Positions 1 through 9,548 are shown, numbered from the stretch's first letter. The stretch is DNA of 64,000 bases from Verrucomicrobiaceae bacterium (GCA_027490195.1 JAIXYN010000048.1:19124-83123); one strand, 5' to 3'. Translations and numbers: made by a program. Notes: generated by a model from the sequence alone, not told the origin.

Positions 1-51
1 TGCAGCTTTAGTGAAAGGTGGGTGTGGGGGGCTCGCGCCTCCCGGAATTTC

Positions 52-82
52 GGACGGGGTCGGGAGACCCCGTCACCTTGGG
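52..82. repeat. Palindromic intergenic repeat, GGGGTCGG-AGACCCC family
   Basis: A short palindrome (GGGGTCGGGAGACCCCGTC followed by CCTTGG) lies just after the 3' end of the first gene. The same core occurs at about 23145, 49217 and 63767 in this window, always between genes, so it is a dispersed REP-like element. The two arms can form a hairpin. No T-run follows, so it is not a classical terminator. Confidence 0.7.
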
Positions 83-88
83 GTTTGG

Positions 89-2500
89 TTAATTCGATAG
101 CCACAAAATACCAGTCGCTGTCACCTGGATGTTCTTCTTCAAGGGGCTGAGTTTGAAGGGTTCGAAGGTGAGGGTGGCGGGATCGTACTGATCGCGGATT
201 TTCTGGGTGTCATCGGCGATTTGTTTTTCCAGCTCGGCTATGTCGGCTTTGAGGGACTCCAATTCATTCTGGGCGGCTTTGACATCGGCGCCCTCCTTCC
301 AGGCGCGGGAGGCGCTGCTGATGGTGCTGGCTTTGACGAGGCTGGTCTTGCGGCCGAAGATGGCGCCGAGAATGCTGCCGCCGATCTCCACGGCAGCGCT
401 CAGTTTGGCACCGCTGGACTGGGCCTGCTGCACATCCACCTTGCTGGCGGCTTTCTCGGCCTTGTCCTGCAGCGACTTCATGGTCTTCGCGGTTTTGGTG
501 CGTAGTTCCTCGATGGCGGCGTCGCGCTGCTCGCGGGTGGTCTGGGTGATGCGAACTTTGAATTCGTCCTGCTTCTCGCCGGGGTTGGAATACACTTCAA
601 GCAGTGGCGAGAAGAAGAGTTCAAGGCTGTGATTGTTAAACACCCAGTCGGTGAAGTCTTTTTTGATGCTGGTGTAGGTGGTCGTTTTCAGCGCGGGGCC
701 GGGAAGGTCGGCATAAGCGGCGTTTTCCTTGGGTTCGCTTTCGTAGTTGGAGAGATCGTCGTCTTTCGGCACATCGACAAATTTGTCCCAGAGGACCTTC
801 TGCTTCTCGATATCGATCTCATTCACGAGGGTGACGATGCTGCGGCCGCTGATCTTCCGCTTGGCATCGTCAAACATGACCGTGGCGCTGCGAAGGATGG
901 CGGGTGTGTAGGTGATGCGTTCGCCGTCATCGTCGCTGGGCTGGAAGAGTTCGGTGGCACCTTCGGGCAGCTTTGGACGCAGGGTGTTGCGGTCGGTGGC
1001 TGCGGCACTGCTCGCGCCGGGTGGTGCAAAGCCGTCATCTTCGGCAGCGGCGGCTGCTTTGGCTCCTGCCTTCGGACGGATGGGGTCCATAAGGGCTTTG
1101 ATCTGCGGGCGCGAGAGCGGGCCGCTGAGGTAGCTCATCAGCCAGCGTACGGTGAAGACCACGGGGTGGTCTTCATGCACGTTGTTCATGAGGAAGACAC
1201 GGTTGCCGAGTCCGGCGAGTGTCTGCTCCATGAGCTGGCGGTCAAACTTGCCGCCTGCCGTGTTGGCTGCGCCTTCGAGGCCTTCGAGCACGCGCATCTT
1301 GTCGCGCTCCGTTTGCAGGCGGCCTAGCCACCAGGTGCCGATGTTTGCCAGCGCCTTGTAGTCGAGGTCGGCGGGGTTTTGCGTGGCCAGCAGGATGCCG
1401 AGGCCAAAGGCGCGCGCCTGTTTGAGCAGAATCATGAGCGGCTTTTTTGAGGGCGGCATGGCCGTCGGGGGCAGGTAGCCGTAGATCTCGTCCATGTAGA
1501 AGATGGCGCGCAGGGAGGTCGTGCCCTGCTGCGTGCGCATCCACCCAAGGAGCTGATTCATCAGCAGCGAAACGAAGAACATGCGTTCGGTATCGCTGAG
1601 ATGAGCGATGCAGAAGATGGTGATGCGTGGCTTGCCCTCAGGCGTGTAGTACATGCGCTGGATGTCGAGCGCCTCGCCTTCCAGCCAGGAGCTGAAGCCG
1701 GGAGATGCGAGCAGGTTATTGAGCTTCATCGCCAGCGCGGTGCGCTTGGCCTCGGGCATGAAGCTGTCGAGATCTACCACGCCGACCTTGCTGATGGGCG
1801 GCTGCTGGATCTGGCGCACGAGGTTTTCCAGTGTGAGATTTTGCCCCTTCTTCCAGCCGTGCGCGACGATGTTGCTCAGCAGGATGTGCTCTGGCGACTG
1901 GATGGGATCGGCATTGACGTTTAGAAGTCCCAGCATGGAGGATACGGTGCTTTCGATGCGGTCGCCGAGAGCTTCGGCATCGTCCATCACCTCGGCGGGA
2001 GGGCAGTTCAGCGAGCTGAGAATGGATACTGGCAGACCTGCATTGCTGCCGGGCGTGTAGATGGACATGTCCACGGTCTCTCGTAGTTTCTTGATGCGAT
2101 CGGCGCTTTGGCCCCATTCGCCGAGGCCCTTCTGCCACAGTGCTGACTGAGCGGCAGCATAATCATCCGGCGACTGCCCTTTGCGCCTTGCCTCGTCTTC
2201 ATTGATCCACGGGCGAAACTCCTCCGGCGTGAGATTGGGGAAGGTGAGCAGCGCGTTGCCGATGTCTCCTTTGGGATCGATGGCGATGACTGGCACGCCA
2301 TCCATCGCCGCTTCTTCGAGCAGGGAGAGGCAGAGGCCGGTCTTGCCGCTGCCTGTCATGCCGAGGACGACGCCGTGCGTTACCAGATCCTTTGAGTCGT
2401 AGAGAATGAGGTCGTCTTTGATCTGCTTTGAAGCGAGGTCGTATTCACGGCCGAGGTAGAAGGTGCCGAGCTTTTCGTATTGATCAGGTGAGATAGGCAT
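89..2500 (-). CDS. HerA/VirB4-like P-loop ATPase with helicase HerA-type core
   Basis: An 803-residue cytoplasmic ATPase. A Walker A motif, GMTGSGKT, is at residues 47-54 and a hydrophobic strand ending in MDE (Walker B, near residue 335) follows. A later segment, ATQNPADLDYKAL, is typical of HerA/DUF87/DUF853 proteins, which are ring-forming DNA-translocating or conjugation-related ATPases. The C-terminal third is Ala/Lys/Glu-rich, with a predicted coiled coil near residues 735-770 and a small glycine-rich stretch before it. The frame is open further upstream, but the ATG at 2500 is preferred because the added 38 residues are Cys/His/Phe-rich and derive from AATGAGAATTGG-type repeat DNA. It stands alone and is divergent from the next gene. 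No NurA-like nuclease partner is nearby, so its substrate is unknown. Confidence 0.8.
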   Translation of the reverse strand: MPISPDQYEKLGTFYLGREYDLASKQIKDDLILYDSKDLVTHGVVLGMTGSGKTGLCLSLLEEAAMDGVPVIAIDPKGDIGNALLTFPNLTPEEFRPWINEDEARRKGQSPDDYAAAQSALWQKGLGEWGQSADRIKKLRETVDMSIYTPGSNAGLPVSILSSLNCPPAEVMDDAEALGDRIESTVSSMLGLLNVNADPIQSPEHILLSNIVAHGWKKGQNLTLENLVRQIQQPPISKVGVVDLDSFMPEAKRTALAMKLNNLLASPGFSSWLEGEALDIQRMYYTPEGKPRITIFCIAHLSDTERMFFVSLLMNQLLGWMRTQQGTTSLRAIFYMDEIYGYLPPTAMPPSKKPLMILLKQARAFGLGILLATQNPADLDYKALANIGTWWLGRLQTERDKMRVLEGLEGAANTAGGKFDRQLMEQTLAGLGNRVFLMNNVHEDHPVVFTVRWLMSYLSGPLSRPQIKALMDPIRPKAGAKAAAAAEDDGFAPPGASSAAATDRNTLRPKLPEGATELFQPSDDDGERITYTPAILRSATVMFDDAKRKISGRSIVTLVNEIDIEKQKVLWDKFVDVPKDDDLSNYESEPKENAAYADLPGPALKTTTYTSIKKDFTDWVFNNHSLELFFSPLLEVYSNPGEKQDEFKVRITQTTREQRDAAIEELRTKTAKTMKSLQDKAEKAASKVDVQQAQSSGAKLSAAVEIGGSILGAIFGRKTSLVKASTISSASRAWKEGADVKAAQNELESLKADIAELEKQIADDTQKIRDQYDPATLTFEPFKLSPLKKNIQVTATGILWLSN

Positions 2501-2601
2501 GGTGGCAGGGAAAGGTGTGAAATGAGCGTGGCGGGGGCGGATGGGATTGCAAAATGAGAATTGGAAAATGCAAAGTTTGAAATGACAGGCAGGATGCCAC
2601 C

Positions 2602-4701
2602 ATGCGTGCCGCATATCTGCTGTTTATGATCACCGCCACACTCTCCGCTGAAGTTTTGACCTATCCCCAGACACGCAAGGAGGACGTGGTGGACGTGCAT
2701 CATGGCGTGAAGACCGCTGATCCCTACCGCTGGCTGGAGGACGACAACTCGGAGGAAACCAAGGCCTGGGTGAAGGCGCAGAATGAGGTGACGTTTTCGT
2801 ATCTGGAAAAACTGCCGCGCCGCGAGGAGATCAAGACGCGACTGCAGAAGCTGTGGAACTATGAGCGCATGGGGCAGCCTTTTGAGCATGGCGGGCGGTG
2901 GTTCTTCACGCACAATTCGGGTCTGCAGAATCAGGCGGTGCTGATGACGGCGGAGTCGCTGGAAGGGGAGGCCAGGGTGCTGCTGGATCCGAATGCGATG
3001 TCCGAGGATGGCACGACATCGTTGTCTGATTATGCGCCGACGGAAGATGGAAAGCTGATCGCCTACGGTGTTTCTGAGGCGGGCAGTGACTGGACGATGA
3101 TCCGCGTGCGCGACATCGCAACCGGTCGCGATTTGGATGATGTGGTGAAGTGGGTGAAGTTCAGCGGTGTGTCTTGGCGGAAGGACGGCAGCGGCTTCTA
3201 CTACTCACGCTATGATGAGCCGAAGGCGGGCGCGGCGCTCACGGCGAAGAATGAATTTCACAAACTCTACTTCCACGCGCTGGGAAAAGACCAGAGTGAA
3301 GATCAGCTCATTTACGAGCGCAAGGATGAGCCTAAGTGGGGCTTTGGTGGTGGGGTGACGGAGGATGGCGAGTATCTTGTGATTCAGGTGTGGCTGGGCA
3401 CGGAGCCGAAGAACCGCGTGTTCTACCAGAAGATCGGTGGTGGCGGACCGGTGATGAAACTGCTGAATGATAATGATGCGCGATATGACTTCATCGACAA
3501 TGAAGGGCCGGTTTTTTACTTCCGCACGGATCTGAATGCGCCGTGTTTTCAGGTCATCGCCATCGATGTGCGCAAGCCGGAACGTGGCAACTGGCGCATT
3601 GTGGTGCCCGAGGTGCCGAAGGTGCTGCTGGAAGGCGTCAGCACGGTGGGCGGGCAGATGTTTTGCGAGTACCTGCGCGATGCAAAGACCGAGGTGAAAT
3701 GCTATGATCTCGACGGCAAGCTCATCCGCGACATCAAGATGCCCGGCATTGGTAGCGCGGGTGGTTTTGGTGGTCATCGGCATGATACCTCCACCTTTTA
3801 CACCTTCACCGGTTTCACTGAGCCGGGCGCCATCTACCGCATGGATTTGAAAACCGGCGAGAGCAAGCTGTGGCGGAAACCGAAGGTGGACTTCGACGGC
3901 TCGGCTTTTGAGACGCAGCAGGTGTTTTACCACAGCAAGGACGGCACTCGTGTGCCGATGTTCATTGTTCACAAAAAAGGGCTGAAGCTTGATGGCTCGA
4001 ATCCCACGCTGCTTTATGGCTACGGCGGTTTTAACATCAACCTCACTCCCGGCTTCTCCGTCTCACGCGCCGTGTGGCTGGAAATGGGCGGTGTCTTTGT
4101 GATGCCGAACCTGCGTGGCGGCGGCGAGTATGGCCGTTCGTGGCATCAGGCCGGCATTAAGCTTGGCAAACAGAACGTGTTTGATGATTTCATCGCGGCT
4201 GCTGAGTGGCTCATCTCGCACAAGTACACGGCCAGCGCCAAGCTTGCAATTCAGGGGGGAAGCAATGGTGGGCTACTTGTGGGTGCGTGCATCACGCAGC
4301 GCCCTGAGCTTTATGCTGCCGCGCTCCCGGCAGTGGGGGTGCTCGACATGCTGCGCTTTGAGAAATTCACCATCGGCTGGGGCTGGAAGAGCGATTACGG
4401 CAGCGTGGAAAACCCTGCGGAGTTCAATGCGCTGCTCAAATACTCGCCGTATCACAATCTCAGGCCTGGCATGCGGTATCCTGCGACGCTGGTGCTGACG
4501 AGTGATCACGATGACCGCGTGGTGCCTGCACACAGCTTCAAGTTTGGTGCTCGTTTGCAGGAGTGTCAGGCGAAAGACGGACCGCCTACGCTGGTCCGCA
4601 TTGAGACGAGCGCGGGGCATGGGGCTGGGACGGCGCTGAACAAGACCATTGAGAAGACGGCGGACGAGTGGGCGTTTTTGGTGCGGGCGCTGGGGATGTG
4701 A
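2602..4701 (+). CDS. Prolyl oligopeptidase (S9A serine peptidase), exported
   Basis: A 699-residue prolyl oligopeptidase, which cleaves short peptides after proline. The N-terminus (MRAAYLLFMITATLSA) looks like a signal peptide, so a periplasmic site is likely. The seven-bladed propeller region follows (about residues 75-420), with the DPYRWLEDD motif near the start that is typical of S9A enzymes. The catalytic triad is visible: Ser554 in GGSNGG, Asp in SDHDDRV (about 635-638) and His673 in SAGHGAG. Length matches the family (about 690-710). It is divergent from the ATPase gene, with 101 bp between their starts. Family assignment is firm; substrate is inferred. Confidence 0.95.
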   Translation: MRAAYLLFMITATLSAEVLTYPQTRKEDVVDVHHGVKTADPYRWLEDDNSEETKAWVKAQNEVTFSYLEKLPRREEIKTRLQKLWNYERMGQPFEHGGRWFFTHNSGLQNQAVLMTAESLEGEARVLLDPNAMSEDGTTSLSDYAPTEDGKLIAYGVSEAGSDWTMIRVRDIATGRDLDDVVKWVKFSGVSWRKDGSGFYYSRYDEPKAGAALTAKNEFHKLYFHALGKDQSEDQLIYERKDEPKWGFGGGVTEDGEYLVIQVWLGTEPKNRVFYQKIGGGGPVMKLLNDNDARYDFIDNEGPVFYFRTDLNAPCFQVIAIDVRKPERGNWRIVVPEVPKVLLEGVSTVGGQMFCEYLRDAKTEVKCYDLDGKLIRDIKMPGIGSAGGFGGHRHDTSTFYTFTGFTEPGAIYRMDLKTGESKLWRKPKVDFDGSAFETQQVFYHSKDGTRVPMFIVHKKGLKLDGSNPTLLYGYGGFNINLTPGFSVSRAVWLEMGGVFVMPNLRGGGEYGRSWHQAGIKLGKQNVFDDFIAAAEWLISHKYTASAKLAIQGGSNGGLLVGACITQRPELYAAALPAVGVLDMLRFEKFTIGWGWKSDYGSVENPAEFNALLKYSPYHNLRPGMRYPATLVLTSDHDDRVVPAHSFKFGARLQECQAKDGPPTLVRIETSAGHGAGTALNKTIEKTADEWAFLVRALGM

Positions 4702-4806
4702 GCAGTGGCGCTTTCAGTGCTCCGGCAAGGTATGTTGGACAAACGTTAGCCCTCGGGTGTGGAGGGCGCGTTGATCGACAGACAAGAGTGTCCATCGTAC
4801 TTCCAA

Positions 4807-6006
4807 TCAATCCCGCACAAAGAAATTCGCGAATGTCACTGGCGTGCCGAAATCGGCGATACCGATGGGACCTTTGGCCGATCCTTCAATCGTGGCCTCC
4901 AATGTTTGCGGATTGGCTTCCTGAGTTTCGGTGAGCGTGGCGGTGGCTTTGGTGCCTTCGAGTTTGAGGCGGAGGCGGTACCATTTACCGAGTTTCACTT
5001 GATCCGGGCCGAAGACGATGGGGGCTTTGCCGGAGCCGATGAGGACGGTGGGATTCTTTTCTCCGCGTACGTGGAAAGCGGTGCAAGCTTTGGTGAGGTT
5101 GGCGGATTTGAGGAGCTGGAAGTCCGCGATGAATTCGCCATTCGCGATTTCAGCTTCGCTCCACAGCGGGGTGGATTCCTGGCCGTCAGTGGCTTCGAGT
5201 TTGAGATTCCAGTTGGAGGGTTTCCAGCGGGCTTCGGTGCCTGCGGCGACTTTCCAGCCACGGAGGTCGAGGCCGTTGTAGAGGTGTTTCCAGTCTTGAT
5301 CGAGTGGGGCGGAGTCGGCGGCGGTGGCTCCGGTGGAGGGGAGTTCTTTGATGCGCACATTGCGGAATTCGACGGGAGCGCCTTCGGATTCGAGAGCGAG
5401 GTAGCCTTTGCGCCAGAAGCATTTGTCACCGCCGCTGACGATCTTGCCATTCACGGCGAGGGTGAGGGTGCCGTTGTTGCCGGTGATGCGGTAGTGGTTC
5501 CATTCGGGCGAGGGCTTGCTGCGTTCCTCGCTGGGAAAGCTGCGCTGGCCGCTGTGGTCGCCATGGGGCTCCATGGTGGCCCCGTGGATGGGGAAGACAT
5601 CGCCATGGGTGGTGAACCAGCGTGGCTTTTTGGGATCGGCATGCTTCATGTAGCCGTGGTCGAGCACCTGCACCTCGATGCCGCGCAGAAAGGGAACACC
5701 CGGCGCGGAGATGGGGCTGCCCCAGATGAAGACGCCGGAGTTGCCACCGCTGGTGAGGTGTCGCCACTCGCACTCCAGAATGAAGTTTTCATACTGCTTT
5801 TCCGTGCGCATGGCTCCTGTTGGAATGCCGGTGCAACTGACGACGCCGTCTTTGATGCTCCAGGTTTCAGGCGCGCAGTTGGCATTGACCCAGCCGCTGA
5901 GGTCCTTGCCATTGAACATGGGCACAAAGCCGTCGTCCTCGGCAGCGTGGGAAAAGGGGAGTGTGGTTGAAAGCGCAAGAGCGCAGAGCAGCGTGGTGGA
6001 TTTCAT
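4807..6006 (-). CDS. DUF1080 (3-keto-disaccharide hydrolase-like) exported protein
   Basis: A 399-residue secreted protein with a signal peptide (MKSTTLLCALALSTTLPFSHA). The first half is a typical DUF1080 domain: GFVPMFNGKDLSGW at the start, then SGGNSGVFIWG and a CEWRHLTSGGNSG core. This jelly-roll fold is abundant in Verrucomicrobiota and Planctomycetota and is linked to glycan or 3-keto-sugar breakdown. The second half (about residues 220-399) begins WKHLYNGLDLRGWK and looks like a diverged second copy of the same fold, so the protein appears to be a tandem duplicate. ATG at 6006 gives the signal peptide directly; an upstream ATG adds only four residues. Confidence 0.85.
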   Translation of the reverse strand: MKSTTLLCALALSTTLPFSHAAEDDGFVPMFNGKDLSGWVNANCAPETWSIKDGVVSCTGIPTGAMRTEKQYENFILECEWRHLTSGGNSGVFIWGSPISAPGVPFLRGIEVQVLDHGYMKHADPKKPRWFTTHGDVFPIHGATMEPHGDHSGQRSFPSEERSKPSPEWNHYRITGNNGTLTLAVNGKIVSGGDKCFWRKGYLALESEGAPVEFRNVRIKELPSTGATAADSAPLDQDWKHLYNGLDLRGWKVAAGTEARWKPSNWNLKLEATDGQESTPLWSEAEIANGEFIADFQLLKSANLTKACTAFHVRGEKNPTVLIGSGKAPIVFGPDQVKLGKWYRLRLKLEGTKATATLTETQEANPQTLEATIEGSAKGPIGIADFGTPVTFANFFVRD

Positions 6007-6350
6007 GTGCGTGTACAAACGAAGTCAGGCGTCCAGGCTTCGCAGCGAAAATGCAAGATGTCCTGGAGCGCGGATCTCAGAATCCGCTGCATTGATTCGC
6101 TGCGCTCACCCTTCGGGCTCCTTTCAGTCGTCTTTCTCGCTCTGCTCGGTTCCGCAAAAACGCGCAGCCCAGCTACGTTCCAGCCGCCCTTTATTTGCTC
6201 ATCGCCGCAGCCAGCGTGTTTGCGGCCCCGAGCGTGAAACACCGCCCGCTGAGTGGAAGCGGCCCGCTGCGGGCTCGGAGGCCCGGGCGCCTCGGGCGTT
6301 GCGGATCGTGGTGCCGCATTCACCAGAGCCTATGAAATTTGAACCCACTC
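6007..6350. other. Intergenic region without a recognised gene
   Basis: This spacer lies upstream of the DUF1080 gene. No open frame in it resembles a protein family. It contains palindromic stretches rich in GCTGCGCTC, GGCTCC and CAGCCCAGCTACG, which look like remnants of dispersed intergenic repeats. It should also hold the DUF1080 promoter, but no convincing -35/-10 pair was found. Confidence 0.4.
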
Positions 6351-6716
6351 ATCTATACTGCCGCGCATCACAAACACTCAAAAGAGGCCCGCTTCGGGAT
6401 AAGTGGGTTCTGTGCGCCCGTCTATCGGCCACGATAAGGACGGCGGACCTTTTTGAGCGCCTGCGTCGTCGCAGACCCTAAATCACGGACCCGCACAGCG
6501 GTTCCCTACCAGCGCTGGGGCACGCGCTGCTCTGGATGGTAGGGATGCGCTGTGCGCGTCCCTGGAATCCTTCGCCCCATGACGGGCTGCTGACCCACCC
6601 TTTCCGCACCTTTCCAGCCGCTCCGCATCAGCCGTCGTGCGGTGCGTCGGTGCATCGCCCATCTGCAGAGTAGTCCCTCGCAAAATGAAGAGTTTGTGAT
6701 GCGTGGCAGTATAGAT
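6351..6716. repeat. 366-bp segment closed by 26-bp inverted repeats; possible structured RNA or MITE
   Basis: The left end (6351-6376) and the reverse complement of the right end (6691-6716) read ATCTATACTGCC[G/A]CGCATCACAAAC, with 25 of 26 positions identical. Both arms contain a TATACT box, so each could also be a promoter pointing inward. Inside, at 6440-6610, is a copy of the 170-bp palindromic repeat also found at 43.7-44.1 kb. On the minus strand, 6392-6432 reads GAT, AGACGGGCG, then CACAGAACCCACTTATC, which resembles the conserved 3' end of bacterial RNase P RNA. The 5' conserved elements of RNase P are not seen. No clear target-site duplication flanks the segment. Confidence 0.5.
6440..6610 (-). 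repeat. 170-bp palindromic dispersed repeat, copy 1
   Basis: On the minus strand this runs from about GGGTGGGTCAGCAGCCC through GGCGAAGGATTCCAGGGAC to GCGCTCAAAAAGGTCCGCC. It matches two tandem copies at 43691-43861 and 43899-44070. The core is an imperfect inverted repeat of about 24 bp: one arm GGGACGCGCACAGCGCATCC, the other reading GGACCCGCACAGCGGTTCC on the opposite strand. They are separated by about 27 bp, so the transcript could form a long hairpin. No coding capacity is apparent. Confidence 0.75.
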
Positions 6717-6728
6717 CGGTCCCCAGCC

Positions 6729-7925
6729 TCAGAACCGCCAGTTCACCGCTGCCTGAAACCCATTCTCATACGTCACTGCGCTGCTGCCACTGGCTTGGGC
6801 GCTCCACTTCACGTATTCCAGGTAGAGATCCATGTTCTTGGTCACTGCGATGGTGACGCCGGGCACAAACATGAACTGCTTACCGCCAGGATTGGAATCA
6901 TAATCCGCCGAGTAGGCGACCCGCCAGGTGACGGGACCGGTGACGTAACTAGCACCCACGATGAAGTCCGTGGTGCGCGTGCTCATGCCGCCTGAAACAT
7001 AGCGCTCCGGGTTGACTGCGCCGTTGCGCTGCAAGACTTCGGCGAAGGTTTTGAATCTGTCGCGTGTGTAAGTGAGATCGATGCCCCAGACCGTGAGCGC
7101 ATGGTCGTGGTATCCGGCACTCTGCGCTTTGATCTGGCCAACAGAGGCAGAAAGCCCCAGCGCGAGACTGGAGATGGGGCTGAACCACCAGGTGGGCACG
7201 ACGCGCAGCACGGCCTGATTTTGCAGGCGAAAGGCGGTCGTGCTTTCCGAATCAGCACCCGTGAGTCCGGGGCTGATACCGTCCTCGCGGAAAAAGAACT
7301 GCAGGTGGGATTCTAGGCTGAATTGGGGCTTGATCCAAAACGTGCGTTCCCAGGACACGCCGAGGTCGGAGTTGAGCATGAAGCCGTCGTAATAGAGAAC
7401 GTTGCCGTAGAAGCTGCCGTCCCATTCGAGGCCAATTTTGCGGCGGATCTGGCCGACTTTGAACACGCCTGCTTTGGTGCTGGCCCACGCATACATCTCA
7501 AAGGGCCAGAAGGTCGGGTCCATGGAGCTACGGAAAGCATTCTTCTCACGCAGGCGGATGTCGGCATGCAGGCCCGCGCTTTGGACGAACTTGCCATCCG
7601 TGTTCCAGGTGGGGTCGATCAGCAGGTAGTAGTAATAGGTGCCGGGCAGAGAGGGGGAGCCGTAACCGCTGGTGCCGGGGCCACCGGTGGGAATTCGCCA
7701 CCAATGCCAGGCACCCAGCGTGACGGGAGCAGTGGCGCTCTTGAGGGCCTGCATGTCATCCCAGACGCGCGCTGCGAGGGTCTTGCCCAGCAGCAAACTA
7801 TGCGAATCAAAATCCGTGTAGGGTGGGTCCACGCCGATGCCATCGGCATGGACGAGTGAGACGGAGGCGGCAGAGAGTGCTGCCGCTATGACAATGGAAC
7901 GCAGGGAGGAGCGGGGAGGCTTCAT
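6729..7925 (-). CDS. Predicted outer-membrane beta-barrel protein, function unknown
   Basis: A 398-residue protein with a signal peptide (MKPPRSSLRSIVIAAALSAASVSLVHA). The body is rich in alternating aromatic/polar strands (for example WRVAYSADYDSN, MDLYLEYVKWSA) and the protein ends in NWRF. A terminal phenylalanine after amphipathic strands is the usual outer-membrane barrel signature. No specific porin family was recognised. ATG at 7925 was chosen because it starts the signal peptide; the frame is open 16 residues further up. It stands alone between two repeat-filled gaps. Confidence 0.7.
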   Translation of the reverse strand: MKPPRSSLRSIVIAAALSAASVSLVHADGIGVDPPYTDFDSHSLLLGKTLAARVWDDMQALKSATAPVTLGAWHWWRIPTGGPGTSGYGSPSLPGTYYYYLLIDPTWNTDGKFVQSAGLHADIRLREKNAFRSSMDPTFWPFEMYAWASTKAGVFKVGQIRRKIGLEWDGSFYGNVLYYDGFMLNSDLGVSWERTFWIKPQFSLESHLQFFFREDGISPGLTGADSESTTAFRLQNQAVLRVVPTWWFSPISSLALGLSASVGQIKAQSAGYHDHALTVWGIDLTYTRDRFKTFAEVLQRNGAVNPERYVSGGMSTRTTDFIVGASYVTGPVTWRVAYSADYDSNPGGKQFMFVPGVTIAVTKNMDLYLEYVKWSAQASGSSAVTYENGFQAAVNWRF

Positions 7926-8039
7926 GGCTGTCGGCAGGGGTTGACTGCCTTCAGCGAGGAAAATCCCGCGCACCTAAACGTATGGGCAAAGCTTTGATGA
8001 ACGCGCGTTTATTTTTGCAACTGCGTGATGCGTTCAGAG

Positions 8040-8205
8040 TTGCGCGGCACAGCCCAGCGCTGTTCCTTACTAACCGCTTCAGCCGGTTCTGGATGTGGAT
8101 GGGCGCTTAGCGCCCTACCGGAACCGGCTAAAGCCGGTACTACAATACGCGGTTTGGGTAGCGCGGAACCATGGAGCTTTTGCAGCGCTCGGCTGCATCG
8201 TTCCG
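8040..8205. repeat. Cluster of hairpin repeats (CCGGCTAAAGCCGG family)
   Basis: The gap after the DUF1501 gene is filled with small palindromes: CAGCCGGTTCTGG paired with CCGGAACCGGCTAAAGCCGG, the perfect hairpin GGGCGCTTAGCGCCC, and GCGGAAC...GTTCCGC around 8160-8203. The CCGGCTAAAGCCGG...ACTACAATAC unit recurs at 49148-49210. These are dispersed REP-like elements, not genes. Confidence 0.65.
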
Positions 8206-8207
8206 CC

Positions 8208-9473
8208 TCAGCCAAACAACGCGGCCACCGGCTTCCCACCATCCGTGATCGGCACGGGGCGTGTTCCGTCCATGAGTTCCTTGCTCGGATCAATGCCCAT
8301 GGCGGCATGAATTGTCGCGTGGAAATCGACGAGTGGGACGGGATTCTCGACGGGCTTTTTGGACAGCTCATCGCTGACTCCGTACGCTCCGCAGTGTTTC
8401 AGGCCGCCACCGGCCAGAACCATGGAAAACGTGGTGCCTTGGTGGCCGCGTCCGCCGCGTCCATCGAACTCTGGTGGGCGGCCGAACTCGGTGCCCACGA
8501 CGATGAGTGTTTTGTCGAGGAGCTTCTTGTCCTTCAGATCGCGGATGAGTGCAGCGAGGGCGGTGTCGAGTTCCTGAATGAGCAGGTGCTGGTTTTTGTA
8601 GCCTTCGTTGTGAATGTCCCAGCCAGTGCCGTTCATGAAGTTGAGGTTGTGCGAGACCTCGATGAATCGCACGCCCGCCTGCACGAGCCTGCGGGAGAGC
8701 AGGCAGCGCTGGCCGAACTCACCGCCGTAGGCATTGCGCAGTGCGGCGGGTTCCTCTTTGAGATTGAAATGCCGCATGAACTGCGGGCCGGAGAGGCTGA
8801 GCGCCTGCTCCTGTGCCGTCTTGTAGTCGGCGATAGCAGACTCCTTCGGGGCACGCGCCATGAGTGGCGCGAGCAACTGCTCGCGGGTCAGTGCGCGTTT
8901 TTCATCGACGAAATCCGGGCGAGTGAACCCGGCGGGGCCGGTGTTCGTGTCAGTGAGATAGACGTAGCCCGCCTTCGCACCCAGGAAGCCTGGGCCGCGG
9001 CTCACATTGGGATAACCGATGAGAATGTAGGGCGGCACTTCGCCACCCGCGGCGCCACGCTCATGCGAGATGATGGAGCCGATGCTCGGATACACCACGT
9101 TGCCGGAAATCATGCGTCCGGTATGCACGATGTTCGTGGCGAAAGCGTGCTCGTCGATGACGTGATGGTTCACCGTGCGCATCACCGTCACATGCTCCAT
9201 GACCTTCGCCGTTTGGCTGAGGTGCTCCGTCAACTGCACGCCGGGGACGGTGGTGTCGATGGCCTTGTACAGCGAGCCTGCCACCTTCGTCTTGTCTGTG
9301 TTATTGCCGAGCTTCTTCGGGTCAAAGGTATCGATCTGCGCCATCCCGCCACCCAGCCAGATGAAGATGCAATGCTCCGCCTTGCCCTTGGGCATGTGCA
9401 CGGGGGTATTGTTCGCAAACAACGGTGCCGCGCCAAAGGCGGCGGCGGAGGTGAGGAAGGAGCGGCGTTTCAT
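8208..9473 (-). CDS. DUF1501 protein, Tat-exported sulfatase-like
   Basis: A 421-residue DUF1501 protein. It starts [20 protein letters not shown], a twin-arginine-type signal, so it is probably exported folded. The conserved [17 protein letters not shown] near the N-terminus and [19 protein letters not shown] near the end are hallmarks of this alkaline-phosphatase/sulfatase-fold family. Such proteins are usually encoded next to a cytochrome/DUF1549/DUF1553 partner. Here the nearest intact one is 9 kb away, but a decayed DUF1553 tail lies about 1 kb upstream at 10564-10660. Function in the cell is not established. Confidence 0.92.
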   Translation of the reverse strand: MKRRSFLTSAAAFGAAPLFANNTPVHMPKGKAEHCIFIWLGGGMAQIDTFDPKKLGNNTDKTKVAGSLYKAIDTTVPGVQLTEHLSQTAKVMEHVTVMRTVNHHVIDEHAFATNIVHTGRMISGNVVYPSIGSIISHERGAAGGEVPPYILIGYPNVSRGPGFLGAKAGYVYLTDTNTGPAGFTRPDFVDEKRALTREQLLAPLMARAPKESAIADYKTAQEQALSLSGPQFMRHFNLKEEPAALRNAYGGEFGQRCLLSRRLVQAGVRFIEVSHNLNFMNGTGWDIHNEGYKNQHLLIQELDTALAALIRDLKDKKLLDKTLIVVGTEFGRPPEFDGRGGRGHQGTTFSMVLAGGGLKHCGAYGVSDELSKKPVENPVPLVDFHATIHAAMGIDPSKELMDGTRPVPITDGGKPVAALFG

Positions 9474-9548
9474 GGTCTTGGGCTATAAACGCTGAATAAA
9501 GACGTTTTTCACTTTTTGCCGCACCTCACTTTCGTGGGGTGGGGTTCG

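Noticed and set aside
4759..5970. A 403-codon plus-strand frame opposite the DUF1080 gene
   Set aside because: The minus strand encodes a signal peptide and DUF1080 motifs; the plus frame is Gly/Ala/Glu-rich without any known motif.
6392..6716. A complete RNase P RNA gene on the minus strand
   Set aside because: Only the 3' end motif fits. The GAGGAAAGTCC start, AGAGCAAACC and GGTAAGGGTGAAA-like core are not found, so it is reported as a motif only.
8025..9488. A 487-codon open frame on the plus strand opposite the DUF1501 gene
   Set aside because: It is antisense to a well-supported DUF1501 gene and crosses the repeat cluster at its start.
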